Positions 42,476-50,333 of a stretch of DNA of 64,000 bases are shown one piece after another. The first letter of the stretch is position 1. Each line of letters starts with the position of its first letter. Made by a program: the position numbers and the translations under genes. The notes beneath the pieces were generated by a model that was not told the origin of the DNA, searched no databases, and saw only the letters and a list, made by a program, of their open reading frames with translations. Source of the DNA: Anaerolineaceae bacterium (GTDB lineage: Bacteria; Chloroflexota; Anaerolineae; Anaerolineales; Anaerolineaceae); contig JAFPZX010000185.1 in NCBI GenBank assembly GCA_017417055.1, positions 1-64,000 on the forward strand, written 5' to 3'.

Positions 42476-43264
42476 ATGAGAGTAATTATTCAGGATAATT
42501 ATGAAAAAATGAGCCTTTGGGCTGCAAATTACATCGCTGAAAAGATCCGTAACCACAAAGAAGATCGTCCGTTCGTACTCGGTCTGCCTACCGGATCTTC
42601 TCCGATCGGCGTTTATCAGGAATTGATCCGTATGAACAAAAGCGGAGAGCTTTCCTTCCAAAACGTCGTGACTTTCAACATGGATGAATACCTCGGACTG
42701 CCCCGGGATAATGACCAGAGCTATTGGTATTTCATGCATGAGAATCTTTTCGATCACATCGAGATCCCCGCGGAGAATATCAACATTCTCAATGGAATGA
42801 CGGATGATCCCGAAGGCGAATGTGCCCGTTACGAAGAAAAAATCGCCTCCTATGGCGGCATTGATCTCTTCATGGGTGGAATCGGGGTTGATGGTCATCT
42901 GGCTTTCAACGAACCTTACACATCCCTTTCTTCCCGCACCGGTGTCCGCAATCTGACCACCGACACCCGCATTGTCAACGCCCGCTTTTTCGGCAACGAT
43001 CCGGAAAAAGTCCCGGCTCAGGCATTATCTGTCGGCATCGGAACGGTAACAGATTCCAAAGAAGTATTGGTACTGATCTCCGGCCACAACAAAGCCCGTG
43101 CTCTGGCTGCCACCGTCGAAGGCGGCGTGAGCCAGAAATGGACCTGCAGTGCGCTCCAGCTGCACAATGGCGCTATCATCGCCTGTGATGAAGCAGCCTG
43201 CGGCGAACTCACCGTAGACACCTACAAATATTTCCTCGACATCGAACGAGCTGAGAGACTATAA
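42476..43264 (+). CDS. nagB: Glucosamine-6-phosphate deaminase
   Basis: A 262-residue enzyme converting glucosamine 6-phosphate to fructose 6-phosphate and ammonia, feeding amino sugars into glycolysis. Diagnostic stretches are Gly-Leu-Pro-Thr-Gly-Ser-Ser-Pro near residue 37, Phe-Asn-Met-Asp-Glu-Tyr with the catalytic Asp, and Gly-Gly-Ile-Gly-Val-Asp-Gly-His-Leu-Ala-Phe-Asn-Glu-Pro with the catalytic His. Length is standard. Beside glmM it forms a branch point at glucosamine 6-phosphate: wall synthesis against catabolism. AGGAG precedes the ATG; a terminator-like hairpin follows. Confidence 0.95.
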   Translation: MRVIIQDNYEKMSLWAANYIAEKIRNHKEDRPFVLGLPTGSSPIGVYQELIRMNKSGELSFQNVVTFNMDEYLGLPRDNDQSYWYFMHENLFDHIEIPAENINILNGMTDDPEGECARYEEKIASYGGIDLFMGGIGVDGHLAFNEPYTSLSSRTGVRNLTTDTRIVNARFFGNDPEKVPAQALSVGIGTVTDSKEVLVLISGHNKARALAATVEGGVSQKWTCSALQLHNGAIIACDEAACGELTVDTYKYFLDIERAERL

Positions 43265-43331
43265 AATTATTGTTTCTGTGGTAAATTTAAGCGACACATG
43301 TGGTCTGCTATATATAAATTCAGAAATAATA

Positions 43332-43381
43332 GAGTGGAGCATATCAAAATTGACACCGATACGCTCCGCTCTTAATTTTTA
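43332..43381. terminator. Hairpin between nagB and the PIN toxin
   Basis: GAGTGGAGCATATC (43332-43345) pairs with GATACGCTCCGCTC (43358-43371), with a G-T and an A-C position, followed by TTAATTTTTAT. It can serve nagB on the plus strand and perhaps the convergent toxin-antitoxin transcript. Confidence 0.6.
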
Positions 43382-43391
43382 TAAAAAAGTT

Positions 43392-43806
43392 TTATCTATT
43401 AATCAATTCAAGAAATTCTTTTGGTGAAAGCACAGGTATCTCATTGGATTCAAAATCTTTACTATTACGGGAAATAATAAAATCGACATTATTCGATAAA
43501 GCCACAGCATATTGAACAGCATCTTCAAAATCTTTCCATTGTAAAGACAGCGCTGTCTCAATATCCTTTTTCCCACATCTAATATTGTCAAAAACTTTAA
43601 CATCTCTGAGATAACATGCTGAGCGGCAAATGTATTATGCCAGGATTTTCTTACAACATAAAAAATATCAGTAATAGCAGAAGATGAAACAAACTCATAA
43701 GTTTCATCTTCTGCTGCCAGAGAAAAATTTTTCTGGCATCTTCTCCAAAGCCAGGATTGTTTAGTAGAAAATCAAGAATAACATTTGTGTCAATCAACAG
43801 CTTCAC
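43392..43806 (-). pseudogene. PIN-domain toxin with two frameshifts
   Basis: Read from GTG 43806 (overlapping the antitoxin end) the frame begins Lys-Leu-Leu-Ile-Asp-Thr-Asn-Val-Ile-Leu-Asp, a PIN start, but the domain is recovered only by two frame changes. The first is near 43727-43737, in an A5/T5 run, after which Ala-Glu-Asp-Glu-Thr-Tyr-Glu-Phe-Val-Ser-Ser-Ser-Ala-Ile-Thr-Asp follows. The second is near 43573-43580, in a GGGAAAAAGG run, after which Trp-Lys-Asp-Phe-Glu-Asp-Ala-Val-Gln and Phe-Ile-Ile-Ser-Arg-Asn-Ser-Lys-Asp-Phe complete the domain. Each is consistent with loss of one A. This is either an inactivated toxin or two assembly errors in homopolymers. The four-residue acidic core would otherwise be complete. 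Confidence 0.75.
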
Positions 43807-44011
43807 AGAATTTACGAAGCCTTTCTTCTTTAATTTCTTCCAATGTCATATTACTTTGGACACAGCCAAATAATTTATCAATGATCTGTTTTTTTTCAAG
43901 ATTAATCTGTTTTTCTTTATCATCGACAGGAATAATCATAACCTTTTGATTCTCATTGAACCGGTGAGGTGTTTCTATAACATTTCCCCGATAAACCCCA
44001 TAATAAGCCAT
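43790..44011 (-). CDS. Antitoxin of a PIN toxin pair
   Basis: A 73-residue protein. The N-terminus (Tyr-Tyr-Gly-Val-Tyr-Arg-Gly-Asn-Val-Ile, then Lys-Val-Met-Ile-Ile-Pro-Val) is a short beta-hairpin like that of many small DNA-binding antitoxins; the C-terminal half has Lys-Leu-Phe-Gly-Cys and Thr-Leu-Glu-Glu-Ile-Lys-Glu-Glu-Arg-Leu, the usual toxin-binding helix of antitoxins paired with PIN toxins. It overlaps the toxin start by 17 bp. The antitoxin frame is intact although the toxin frame is broken. A TATAAT at 44038-44033 could drive the pair. Confidence 0.72.
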   Translation of the reverse strand: MAYYGVYRGNVIETPHRFNENQKVMIIPVDDKEKQINLEKKQIIDKLFGCVQSNMTLEEIKEERLRKFCEAVD

Positions 44012-44050
44012 AAATACTCATTTCTTCAATTTGATTATACCCTAAAAACT

Positions 44051-44074
44051 CAGACCGCCTGAATTGGCGGTCTG
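44051..44074 (-). terminator. Terminator of the heat-shock/prmA operon
   Basis: CAGACCGCC (44051-44059) pairs with GGCGGTCTG (44066-44074). On the minus strand it is followed by AGTTTTTAGG, 10 bp past the prmA stop. On the plus strand ATCGATTTTTTAT follows, so it could act in both directions. Confidence 0.8.
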
Positions 44075-44083
44075 ATCGATTTT

Positions 44084-45007
44084 TTATTTCCGGAAGGACA
44101 TAGCGACCCAGTCTTTGACCTGCATTCGTTTGATAAAGGTCAGGCCTTTGGATTCAGCCATTTTCCGAACCTTTTCTTCCTGGTCCTCCAGAATCCCGGA
44201 GAGGCAGATGATGCCGTCCGGATCTACCAGATCTGCCATCCCTACATCAAAAAGCATCAGCAGAATCGGAGCCAGAATATTTGCCAGAACCAGCGGAGCA
44301 TGATTAATACTGCACTCATTTTTAAGGATCTCTGCAACGGACCCCTGATAAAACTCACATTTGTCCAGCACGTTATTTCTGCGCGCATTTTCCGTACTGT
44401 TTTTCATGGATTCCGGATCAATATCTACACCCAGCGCGTGTTTCGCTCCCAGCAGTACAGAGCCGATTGACAAAATACCTGATCCGCAGCCTACATCAAT
44501 TACATCAATTCCCGGCTTTACATACTCTTCAGCCAATGCCAGGCACAACTGGGTAGTCGGATGCGTACCTGTGCCGAACGCCATGGACGGATCGATTTTT
44601 ACGGCGATTCGTTCCGGATCTGTCTGTTCTACCCAGGCGGGCAGGATCAGCATCTTTTTCCCAATCAAAATTGGACGGTAGAACTTCTTCCAGGAAGACA
44701 TCCAGTCCTGGTCCTCAATGATCTTGAACTCCGGTTCGGGAATTTCGCTGATAAAGCCCAAATGCCATAGCGCCTGGCTGATTTGCGCTTTCTTTTCCTC
44801 AATCTCGTCATCCATCGGCAAATAGCCATAAACGTGGCAGGGGCCGAAAGGTGTACCGATATCTTCTGCGTCGTTATAATCCATTCCGCGTTCCACAACG
44901 ACACCATTTTCCGCGTAGCGGGAAAGCACTTCGGAAGCTGCTTCCGCAATTTCAGCATCAACTGTCAGACTGACTTCAAGCCAGCTTTTGACCTCATTAT
45001 TCTCCAC
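44084..45007 (-). CDS. prmA: Ribosomal protein L11 methyltransferase
   Basis: A 307-residue SAM methyltransferase that trimethylates ribosomal protein L11. The N-terminal L11-binding domain (about 1-110, with Trp-Leu-Glu-Val-Ser-Leu) is followed by the Rossmann domain: Met-Ala-Phe-Gly-Thr-Gly-Thr-His-Pro-Thr-Thr near 142 and Asp-Val-Gly-Cys-Gly-Ser-Gly-Ile-Leu-Ser near 170, then Asn-Ile-Leu-Ala, all PrmA signatures. It overlaps the end of dnaJ by 11 bp; dnaJ-prmA adjacency is common in many bacteria. It closes the operon before the terminator at 44051. Confidence 0.93.
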   Translation of the reverse strand: MENNEVKSWLEVSLTVDAEIAEAASEVLSRYAENGVVVERGMDYNDAEDIGTPFGPCHVYGYLPMDDEIEEKKAQISQALWHLGFISEIPEPEFKIIEDQDWMSSWKKFYRPILIGKKMLILPAWVEQTDPERIAVKIDPSMAFGTGTHPTTQLCLALAEEYVKPGIDVIDVGCGSGILSIGSVLLGAKHALGVDIDPESMKNSTENARRNNVLDKCEFYQGSVAEILKNECSINHAPLVLANILAPILLMLFDVGMADLVDPDGIICLSGILEDQEEKVRKMAESKGLTFIKRMQVKDWVAMSFRK

Positions 45008-46145
45008 TCAGCACCTCTTTCAATCGATCCCAGAACGTTGTTTTGCTGCCGACTGACGGATCTGTTCCGAGCGAGACAGCAAGTTTTTCAAACAGTGAAC
45101 GCTGTTCATCTGTAAGATTTGTCGGTGTGACCACATCAACGATGACCTTCTGATCACCGCGGGTACCGCCGCGCAGTGCCGGAACACCTTTACCTTTCAT
45201 GGTGATGATCTTTCCCGGCTGTGTACCGGCGGGGATTCGGATCTTTTCCTTCCCGTCTACGGTCGGTACTTCGATCTCAGCACCCAACGCAGCCTGTGCC
45301 ACATTGATCTTCATATCCAAGTGAATGTCGTTCTCATACCGGCGGAAATACGGATGGTCAGCCACGGAAACTTCAATGTAAAGATCTCCGTTGGGACCGT
45401 TATTCACACCCGGCTGTCCCTCTCCGGACATGCGGATGCGGGTCCCGTTGTCGACACCTGCGGGAACCGCGACGATCTTTTTGACAGTTTTGCGTTCGAT
45501 GCCGCGTCCGTGACACTGTGTACAGGGCGAAGGAATCGTTTCACCGGTACCGTTGCAGTTTGGACAGGTTGTAACCTGAACCATGGAACCAAACACTGTT
45601 TGACGGGTCGTTTTTACTTCGCCGGTACCGTTACAGGTCTTGCATTTCACCTTCTGCGTACCGGGCTGTGCGCCGCTGCCGCCGCATTTGCTGCATTTTT
45701 CATCCCGGCTGAAGGTGATTTCTTTATCAGCGCCAAACACGGCTTCTTCAAACTTCAGTTTTACATTGGTTTGCAGGTCAGCTCCGCGGCGGGGCGCATT
45801 GCGGCGTGCTCCGGAGGAACGACCGCCGCCGAATCCGCCGAAACCGCCAAATCCAAAGAGGTCACCCAAAATATCGGAAAAATCAATGTTCGTGTAGTCA
45901 AAACCAGCGCCGCCCATTCCGCTCACACCGGCTTTTCCGTAGCGGTCGTATGCCGCTCGTTTGTCCGGGTCGGAAAGAACCTGATATGCCTCGTTGATCT
46001 CTTTAAATCTTTCTTCCGCACCCGGTTCGTGATTGACATCCGGATGATATTTGCGGACCAGCTGACGGAAAGCATTTTTCAGCTGCTCATCCGTGACATC
46101 CCTGCTGACGCCTAAAATTTCATAATAGTCACGTTCTTCTGCCAT
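44997..46145 (-). CDS. dnaJ: Chaperone DnaJ
   Basis: A 382-residue type I Hsp40 that delivers substrates to DnaK and stimulates its ATPase. The J domain has His-Pro-Asp near residue 35; a Gly/Phe-rich segment (about 78-120) follows; four Cys-x2-Cys-x-Gly-x-Gly-type zinc repeats lie at about 150-215; the C-terminal peptide-binding domains are complete. It is separated from dnaK by a 311-bp gap rich in inverted repeats, so it may have its own expression level or be read through from dnaK. The stop overlaps prmA. Confidence 0.96.
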   Translation of the reverse strand: MAEERDYYEILGVSRDVTDEQLKNAFRQLVRKYHPDVNHEPGAEERFKEINEAYQVLSDPDKRAAYDRYGKAGVSGMGGAGFDYTNIDFSDILGDLFGFGGFGGFGGGRSSGARRNAPRRGADLQTNVKLKFEEAVFGADKEITFSRDEKCSKCGGSGAQPGTQKVKCKTCNGTGEVKTTRQTVFGSMVQVTTCPNCNGTGETIPSPCTQCHGRGIERKTVKKIVAVPAGVDNGTRIRMSGEGQPGVNNGPNGDLYIEVSVADHPYFRRYENDIHLDMKINVAQAALGAEIEVPTVDGKEKIRIPAGTQPGKIITMKGKGVPALRGGTRGDQKVIVDVVTPTNLTDEQRSLFEKLAVSLGTDPSVGSKTTFWDRLKEVLSGE

Positions 46146-46163
46146 GTAGAAAAAACTCCGTTA

Positions 46164-46309
46164 TTTCGTTGGTAGTTGTTAGTTATTAGTTAGTAGTTAT
46201 AAGTTGTTAGTTGAAAGAGTAAATAAAATGGTGAGCATTATATTGAATAAATACAAATTTATATATTAAACAGCTGTTAACTACTAACTAATAACTACTA
46301 ACTACCCTA
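46164..46309. repeat. 30-bp inverted repeat between dnaK and dnaJ
   Basis: GGTAGTTGTTAGTTATTAG (46164 onward, continuing TTAGTAGTTATAAG) is matched by its complement CTAATAACTACTAACTACC ending at 46309. About 50 bp of AT-rich DNA, including a palindromic AACAGCTGTT, lies between. In the dnaK-dnaJ transcript this would fold into a long hairpin. Similar TTAGTTATTAG words occur in other gaps of this window. Confidence 0.6.
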
Positions 46310-46325
46310 TTCTAACAGCATAACG

Positions 46326-46352
46326 GAACGAGTCATCAAAACTCGTTCCGCT
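46326..46352 (-). terminator. Hairpin after dnaK
   Basis: CGGAACGAGT (46326-46335) pairs perfectly with ACTCGTTCCG (46343-46352), about 105 bp past the dnaK stop. No T-run follows on the minus strand, so partial termination or mRNA protection is as likely as full termination. Confidence 0.45.
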
Positions 46353-46456
46353 GCGTTACTATGTCCTGATTATTTTACATCATCTGTTTACTGGGGGCTG
46401 TTGTCAAGGAGGACTATATTTCTAATCCCTGACACCTGATCCCAGCCCCCTGTTTT

Positions 46457-48373
46457 TTACATGCTGCGGAATTCACCGTCGACAACGTCATCGCCGCCGT
46501 TGGATCCACCGTTGGAGCCATTGTCTCCGCCCATATCACCCGGCTGCGGGCCGGCATCCGGACCGGAACCCGGCTGCTGGTACATCGCGCCGCCCATCTG
46601 CTGGAGCAGTTTGTTCAGTTCTTCGGTCTTGGCCTTCAGCGTATCAGTGTCAGCTGTCTGAATGATACCCTTCAGTTCGTTGGCCTTGGTTTCAACCTGG
46701 GACTTCAGGTCAGCCGGCAGCTTGTCGCCGTATTCTTCCAGCATCTTTTCGACAGTGTAGACTGTGCTGTCAGCAGTGTTCTTGACTTCGATGCCTTCTT
46801 TGCGTTTGCGGTCTTCTTCAGCGTGAGCTTCAGCTTCCTTGCGCATCTTTTCGACTTCTTCATCACTCAGGCCGGAGGAGGCGGTAATGGTGATGTTCTG
46901 AGAGCGGTTCGTGGCCTTATCAAGTGCAGAGACCTTCAGGATACCGTTGGAGTCGATATCGAACGTGACTTCGATCTGCGGGACGCCGCGGCGGGCAGAC
47001 GGAATGCCGTCCAGGATAAAGCGGCCCAGGCTCTTGTTATCGGCAGCCATCGGACGTTCACCCTGCAGAACATGAATCTCAACACTGGTCTGACCGTCAG
47101 CAGCAGTGGAATAAACCTGGCTCTTCTTGATCGGAATTGTGGAGTTCCGTTCAATCATCGGGGTGGCAACGCCGCCCATGGTTTCCACAGAAAGGGTCAG
47201 CGGAGTGACATCCAGCAGGACCACATCCTTCACTTCACCGCCAAGTACACCACCCTGAATGGCTGCACCGATGGAGACGACTTCATCCGGATTTACGCCC
47301 TTGTTGGGTTCCTTGCCGAATTCGCGCTTGACAGCTTCCTGAACAGCCGGCATACGGGTCATACCACCGACCAGAACGACTTCGCTGATTTCGGAAGTGG
47401 TGATTCCGGCGTCGCGCAGTGCGTTGCGGACAGGTTCCAGAGACTTGGTGATCAGGTCGCCGGTGAGCTGTTCGAGTTTTGCGCGGGTCAGTGTCAGAAC
47501 CAGGTGCTTCGGACCGGTCGCGTCAGCGGTGATGTAAGGCAGGTTGATTTCGGTCTGCATCGTAGAAGACAGTTCAATCTTTGCCTTTTCAGCAGCTTCC
47601 TTCAGACGCTGCAGGGCCTGGCGGTCATTGCGCAGATCCATGTTGTTTTGTTTCTTGAACTCATCCAGGAGGTAGTCCATGATGCGGTTGTCGAAGTCAT
47701 CGCCGCCGAGGAAGGTATCACCGGAGGTGGAGCGAACCTGGAACACACCGTCGCCGACATCCAGGATGGAGACATCAAAGGTACCGCCGCCGAGGTCATA
47801 AACCGCAATCAGTTCGTTGCTCTTTTTGTCCAGACCGTAAGCCAGGGAGGAAGCAGTCGGTTCATTGATGATACGCAGAACTTCGAGACCTGCGATCTTA
47901 CCGGCGTCCTTGGTCGCGTTACGCTGTGCGTCGTTGAAGTACGCAGGAACTGTAATGACAGCCTGGGTGATGGTTTCGCCCAGATAAGCTTCCGCATCAG
48001 CCTTCAGTTTGGCCAGGATCATTGCGGAAATTTCCGGAGCGGAATATTCTTTTCCATCGAGGACAACACGGACATCACCGTTCGGAGCTTTTGTCACCTT
48101 GTACGGGACACGCTTGATGGTGCGCTGTACTTCTTCATCCTCATATTTGTGACCCATGAAACGTTTGATTGAGAAAATCGTGTTTTCCGGGTTGGTGATC
48201 GCCTGGTTACGGGCCGCGCGGCCGACCAGACGTTCATGATTTTTGTTCACAGCCACGACAGACGGGCAGGTGCGTTCCCCTTCAGAGGTGGGGATGATGG
48301 TCGGTTCACCGCCAACCATGACGGACATTGCTGAATTTGTAGTCCCTAAGTCAATACCAAGAATTTTACCCAT
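46457..48373 (-). CDS. dnaK: Chaperone DnaK
   Basis: A 638-residue Hsp70. The N-terminal ATPase domain has Gly-Ile-Asp-Leu-Gly-Thr-Thr-Asn-Ser and [11 protein letters not shown]; the substrate-binding domain and helical lid are complete; the C-terminus has a Gly/Asn/Met-rich tail ending Val-Val-Asp-Gly-Glu-Phe-Arg. It works with DnaJ and GrpE from the same cluster. AAGGAG precedes the ATG, 12 bp after grpE. Transcription is presumably from the CIRCE promoter at 50102-50170. Confidence 0.97.
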   Translation of the reverse strand: MGKILGIDLGTTNSAMSVMVGGEPTIIPTSEGERTCPSVVAVNKNHERLVGRAARNQAITNPENTIFSIKRFMGHKYEDEEVQRTIKRVPYKVTKAPNGDVRVVLDGKEYSAPEISAMILAKLKADAEAYLGETITQAVITVPAYFNDAQRNATKDAGKIAGLEVLRIINEPTASSLAYGLDKKSNELIAVYDLGGGTFDVSILDVGDGVFQVRSTSGDTFLGGDDFDNRIMDYLLDEFKKQNNMDLRNDRQALQRLKEAAEKAKIELSSTMQTEINLPYITADATGPKHLVLTLTRAKLEQLTGDLITKSLEPVRNALRDAGITTSEISEVVLVGGMTRMPAVQEAVKREFGKEPNKGVNPDEVVSIGAAIQGGVLGGEVKDVVLLDVTPLTLSVETMGGVATPMIERNSTIPIKKSQVYSTAADGQTSVEIHVLQGERPMAADNKSLGRFILDGIPSARRGVPQIEVTFDIDSNGILKVSALDKATNRSQNITITASSGLSDEEVEKMRKEAEAHAEEDRKRKEGIEVKNTADSTVYTVEKMLEEYGDKLPADLKSQVETKANELKGIIQTADTDTLKAKTEELNKLLQQMGGAMYQQPGSGPDAGPQPGDMGGDNGSNGGSNGGDDVVDGEFRSM

Positions 48374-48385
48374 AATAACATCTCC

Positions 48386-48982
48386 TTATTTTGCTACCCG
48401 TACCATTGCGGGACGTACAATTTTTTCGCCCATACGGTAGCCATCTTGTAAAACTTCAATAACTTCATCTGATCCGAATTCATCATTTTCTTCCAGGGAA
48501 ACAGCCATATGAATGTTCGGATCGAGTTTGTCTCCGGCTTTGACATCAATTTTTGTCAGGCCGTCATTTTCCAATAAAGATTTGAACTTGCGAATGATCA
48601 GTTCAATCCCTTCCGCCCAGGCAGCCGCGTCACCTTCTTCAGGACGATGGGCATATGCCAGTTCCAGGTCATCAAGGACCGGGAGGAACTTTTTCAGAAC
48701 ATCTTCTTTGTATTTATTCTTTGAGACCTCCTGATCCCGTTCAATGCGTTTTTTGTAATTGCTGAAGTCAGCCCGTTCGTGCTGCCAGCTTTCCAGATTT
48801 TCCTGCGCCTTTTTCTTTGCGTCTTCCAGCTCAGCATTCAGTTTATCAAAATCTTCCTGAGAGAGTCCGGTCACAGCTTCTTGTTCTTCCTCCGCAGAGA
48901 TTTCCGGCTCTTCAGCCGGAATTTCTTCTTTGATTTCCGGTTCTGAACCTTTGTTTATTTTGATCTTCGTTTTCTTTCCCAT
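48386..48982 (-). CDS. grpE: Nucleotide exchange factor GrpE
   Basis: A 198-residue GrpE that releases ADP from DnaK. A highly acidic N-terminus (about 1-50, Glu-rich) is followed by a long coiled coil and a C-terminal beta-wing domain with Val-Leu-Gln-Asp-Gly-Tyr-Arg-Met-Gly-Glu-Lys-Ile-Val-Arg-Pro-Ala-Met-Val-Arg-Val, the family signature. It is second in the hrcA-grpE-dnaK order usual for CIRCE-regulated operons. The 65-bp gap to hrcA has no recognisable signal. Confidence 0.95.
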   Translation of the reverse strand: MGKKTKIKINKGSEPEIKEEIPAEEPEISAEEEQEAVTGLSQEDFDKLNAELEDAKKKAQENLESWQHERADFSNYKKRIERDQEVSKNKYKEDVLKKFLPVLDDLELAYAHRPEEGDAAAWAEGIELIIRKFKSLLENDGLTKIDVKAGDKLDPNIHMAVSLEENDEFGSDEVIEVLQDGYRMGEKIVRPAMVRVAK

Positions 48983-49047
48983 ATTTTTTCCTCTGCTTAT
49001 TTTTGATTCAAAGCGCTTCGCGCTTCTTATTTCAACAGCTCACTATA

Positions 49048-50088
49048 TCACAGCCCGCTGTCAGCTACCAGGTCGCTCAGGATTCCTGCCAGGAAGCGGA
49101 CTGTTGGTATATTTTTACTGTAGGCCATCCGCATCGGACCCAAGACACCGATCGTCCCGGTTGCTACACCCTGCATTCCGTACCGTGCCACTACCAGTGA
49201 GCAGTTCGCGAAATCTTTCAGCAAGCCGTCACCGCCGAAGAAGACCTGGACACCCCCGACTTTCTGTTCCCGTGTTGTGCGGGAAAGGAAGTTCTGCAGC
49301 AATGGTTTTTCATCCAAAAACCGAAGTGTCCGACGGGCTTCTTCGGAATCCGAGAATTCCGGTTCGGCAAGGACCTTATTGATCCCGTCTGTATAAACTT
49401 CTCCGGTCTGCAGCGAGTCCGTGTCATAGAGTGTGTTCAGAAGTGTCCGAACGATTTCATCTGCAACACTTCCCATTGACGGGAGATTTTTAGCCGCAGT
49501 GCGGATCTCTTCACTGTTCCGGTTTTCAAACAAACTGTTCAGTGTTTCAGCGATTTCATTCAGTTTTTCCTGTGTCATTGATTCATTGACAAACATGAAC
49601 CGCTGCTGCATCTGCCCGCCCGCTAAAACCAGGATCATCAGGATCTGTTTATTCGTGATCGAAATCAGCGAAATATATTTAACACGTGTCCGGTTCGGCA
49701 GCGGTGCGGAGACCACTGAAATCGCGTTTGACTGATCCGCGAGGATTGAAGCCGCTAATTTGATCCAACCGTCCATCCCCTGCTGTGCCTGCGAAAACTG
49801 ATGTTCGATCATGCGCCGGGTCTCTTCGGGAAGCTCCCTCATCTGGATCAGACCGCTGACGAAAAAGCGATATCCTTTTTCGGTTGGCACACGCCCTGCG
49901 GAAGTGTAGGGCTGGCTGAGATATTTAGCTTCTGTGAGTGATGCCAATTCGTTGCGGACTGTTGCCGGGCTGTAGTCAAGGTGAAACTGTTTCACCAGAT
50001 TTTTGGAGCCCACCGGATTTGCGGTCCGGACATATTCATGAACAACCAGGCTCAATATTACTTTTTGGCGTTCAGTCAACTCACTCAT
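49048..50088 (-). CDS. hrcA: Heat-inducible transcription repressor HrcA
   Basis: A 346-residue repressor of class I heat-shock genes. The N-terminal winged-helix domain (about 1-100) starts Leu-Thr-Glu-Arg-Gln-Lys-Val-Ile-Leu and contains Tyr-Ser-Pro-Ala-Thr-Val-Arg-Asn-Glu-Leu, the HrcA recognition helix; the GAF-like central domain and the inserted dimerisation part follow. It binds the CIRCE palindrome just upstream of its own start, giving autoregulation and co-regulation of grpE and dnaK. Confidence 0.96.
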   Translation of the reverse strand: MSELTERQKVILSLVVHEYVRTANPVGSKNLVKQFHLDYSPATVRNELASLTEAKYLSQPYTSAGRVPTEKGYRFFVSGLIQMRELPEETRRMIEHQFSQAQQGMDGWIKLAASILADQSNAISVVSAPLPNRTRVKYISLISITNKQILMILVLAGGQMQQRFMFVNESMTQEKLNEIAETLNSLFENRNSEEIRTAAKNLPSMGSVADEIVRTLLNTLYDTDSLQTGEVYTDGINKVLAEPEFSDSEEARRTLRFLDEKPLLQNFLSRTTREQKVGGVQVFFGGDGLLKDFANCSLVVARYGMQGVATGTIGVLGPMRMAYSKNIPTVRFLAGILSDLVADSGL

Positions 50089-50101
50089 TTTCTTTCCCTC
50101 G

Positions 50102-50128
50102 TTAGCACTCTAAAGCTTTGAGTGCTAA
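50102..50128 (-). promoter_or_regulatory. CIRCE operator
   Basis: TTAGCACTC-N9-GAGTGCTAA, a perfect match to the CIRCE consensus, ending 14 bp upstream of hrcA. It overlaps the transcription start expected from the promoter at 50142-50170. HrcA binding here represses the heat-shock operon at normal temperature. Confidence 0.97.
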
Positions 50129-50141
50129 CCATCTGTAAAAT

Positions 50142-50170
50142 ATAATACCACTCCAAAAAGTAAAGGTCAA
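50142..50170 (-). promoter_or_regulatory. Promoter of the hrcA operon
   Basis: On the minus strand TTGACC (50170-50165), a 17-bp spacer and TATTAT (50147-50142): a good housekeeping promoter directly upstream of CIRCE. Confidence 0.85.
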
Positions 50171-50256
50171 TAGCTTTTTGAACTTCTAACAAAGAATTAA
50201 CATTAAAATACCGGTATAAAAAAGAGTAAAAGGGAGTTTGTTAGGGTGACGCTGAT

Positions 50257-50326
50257 TGATTCCCATGAAAGTGGGAAGACAGTTCTGCGCTTCACGCAAA
50301 ACCGTCCCGGAGTTTCAATTAGTCAT
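50257..50326 (+). repeat. 70-bp dispersed element, copy 5
   Basis: GATTCCCATGAAAGTGGGAA, GACAGTTCTGCGC, loop, GCGCAAAACCGTCCC, GAGTTTCAATTAGTCA (in pieces). It fills most of the gap between hrcA's promoter and the end of the kinase gene. Confidence 0.6.
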
Positions 50327-50333
50327 TGCTGTC

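Noticed and set aside
46823-48172. A 449-codon plus-strand frame opposite dnaK
   Set aside because: A known type of shadow frame opposite dnaK genes; no ribosome site or homology.
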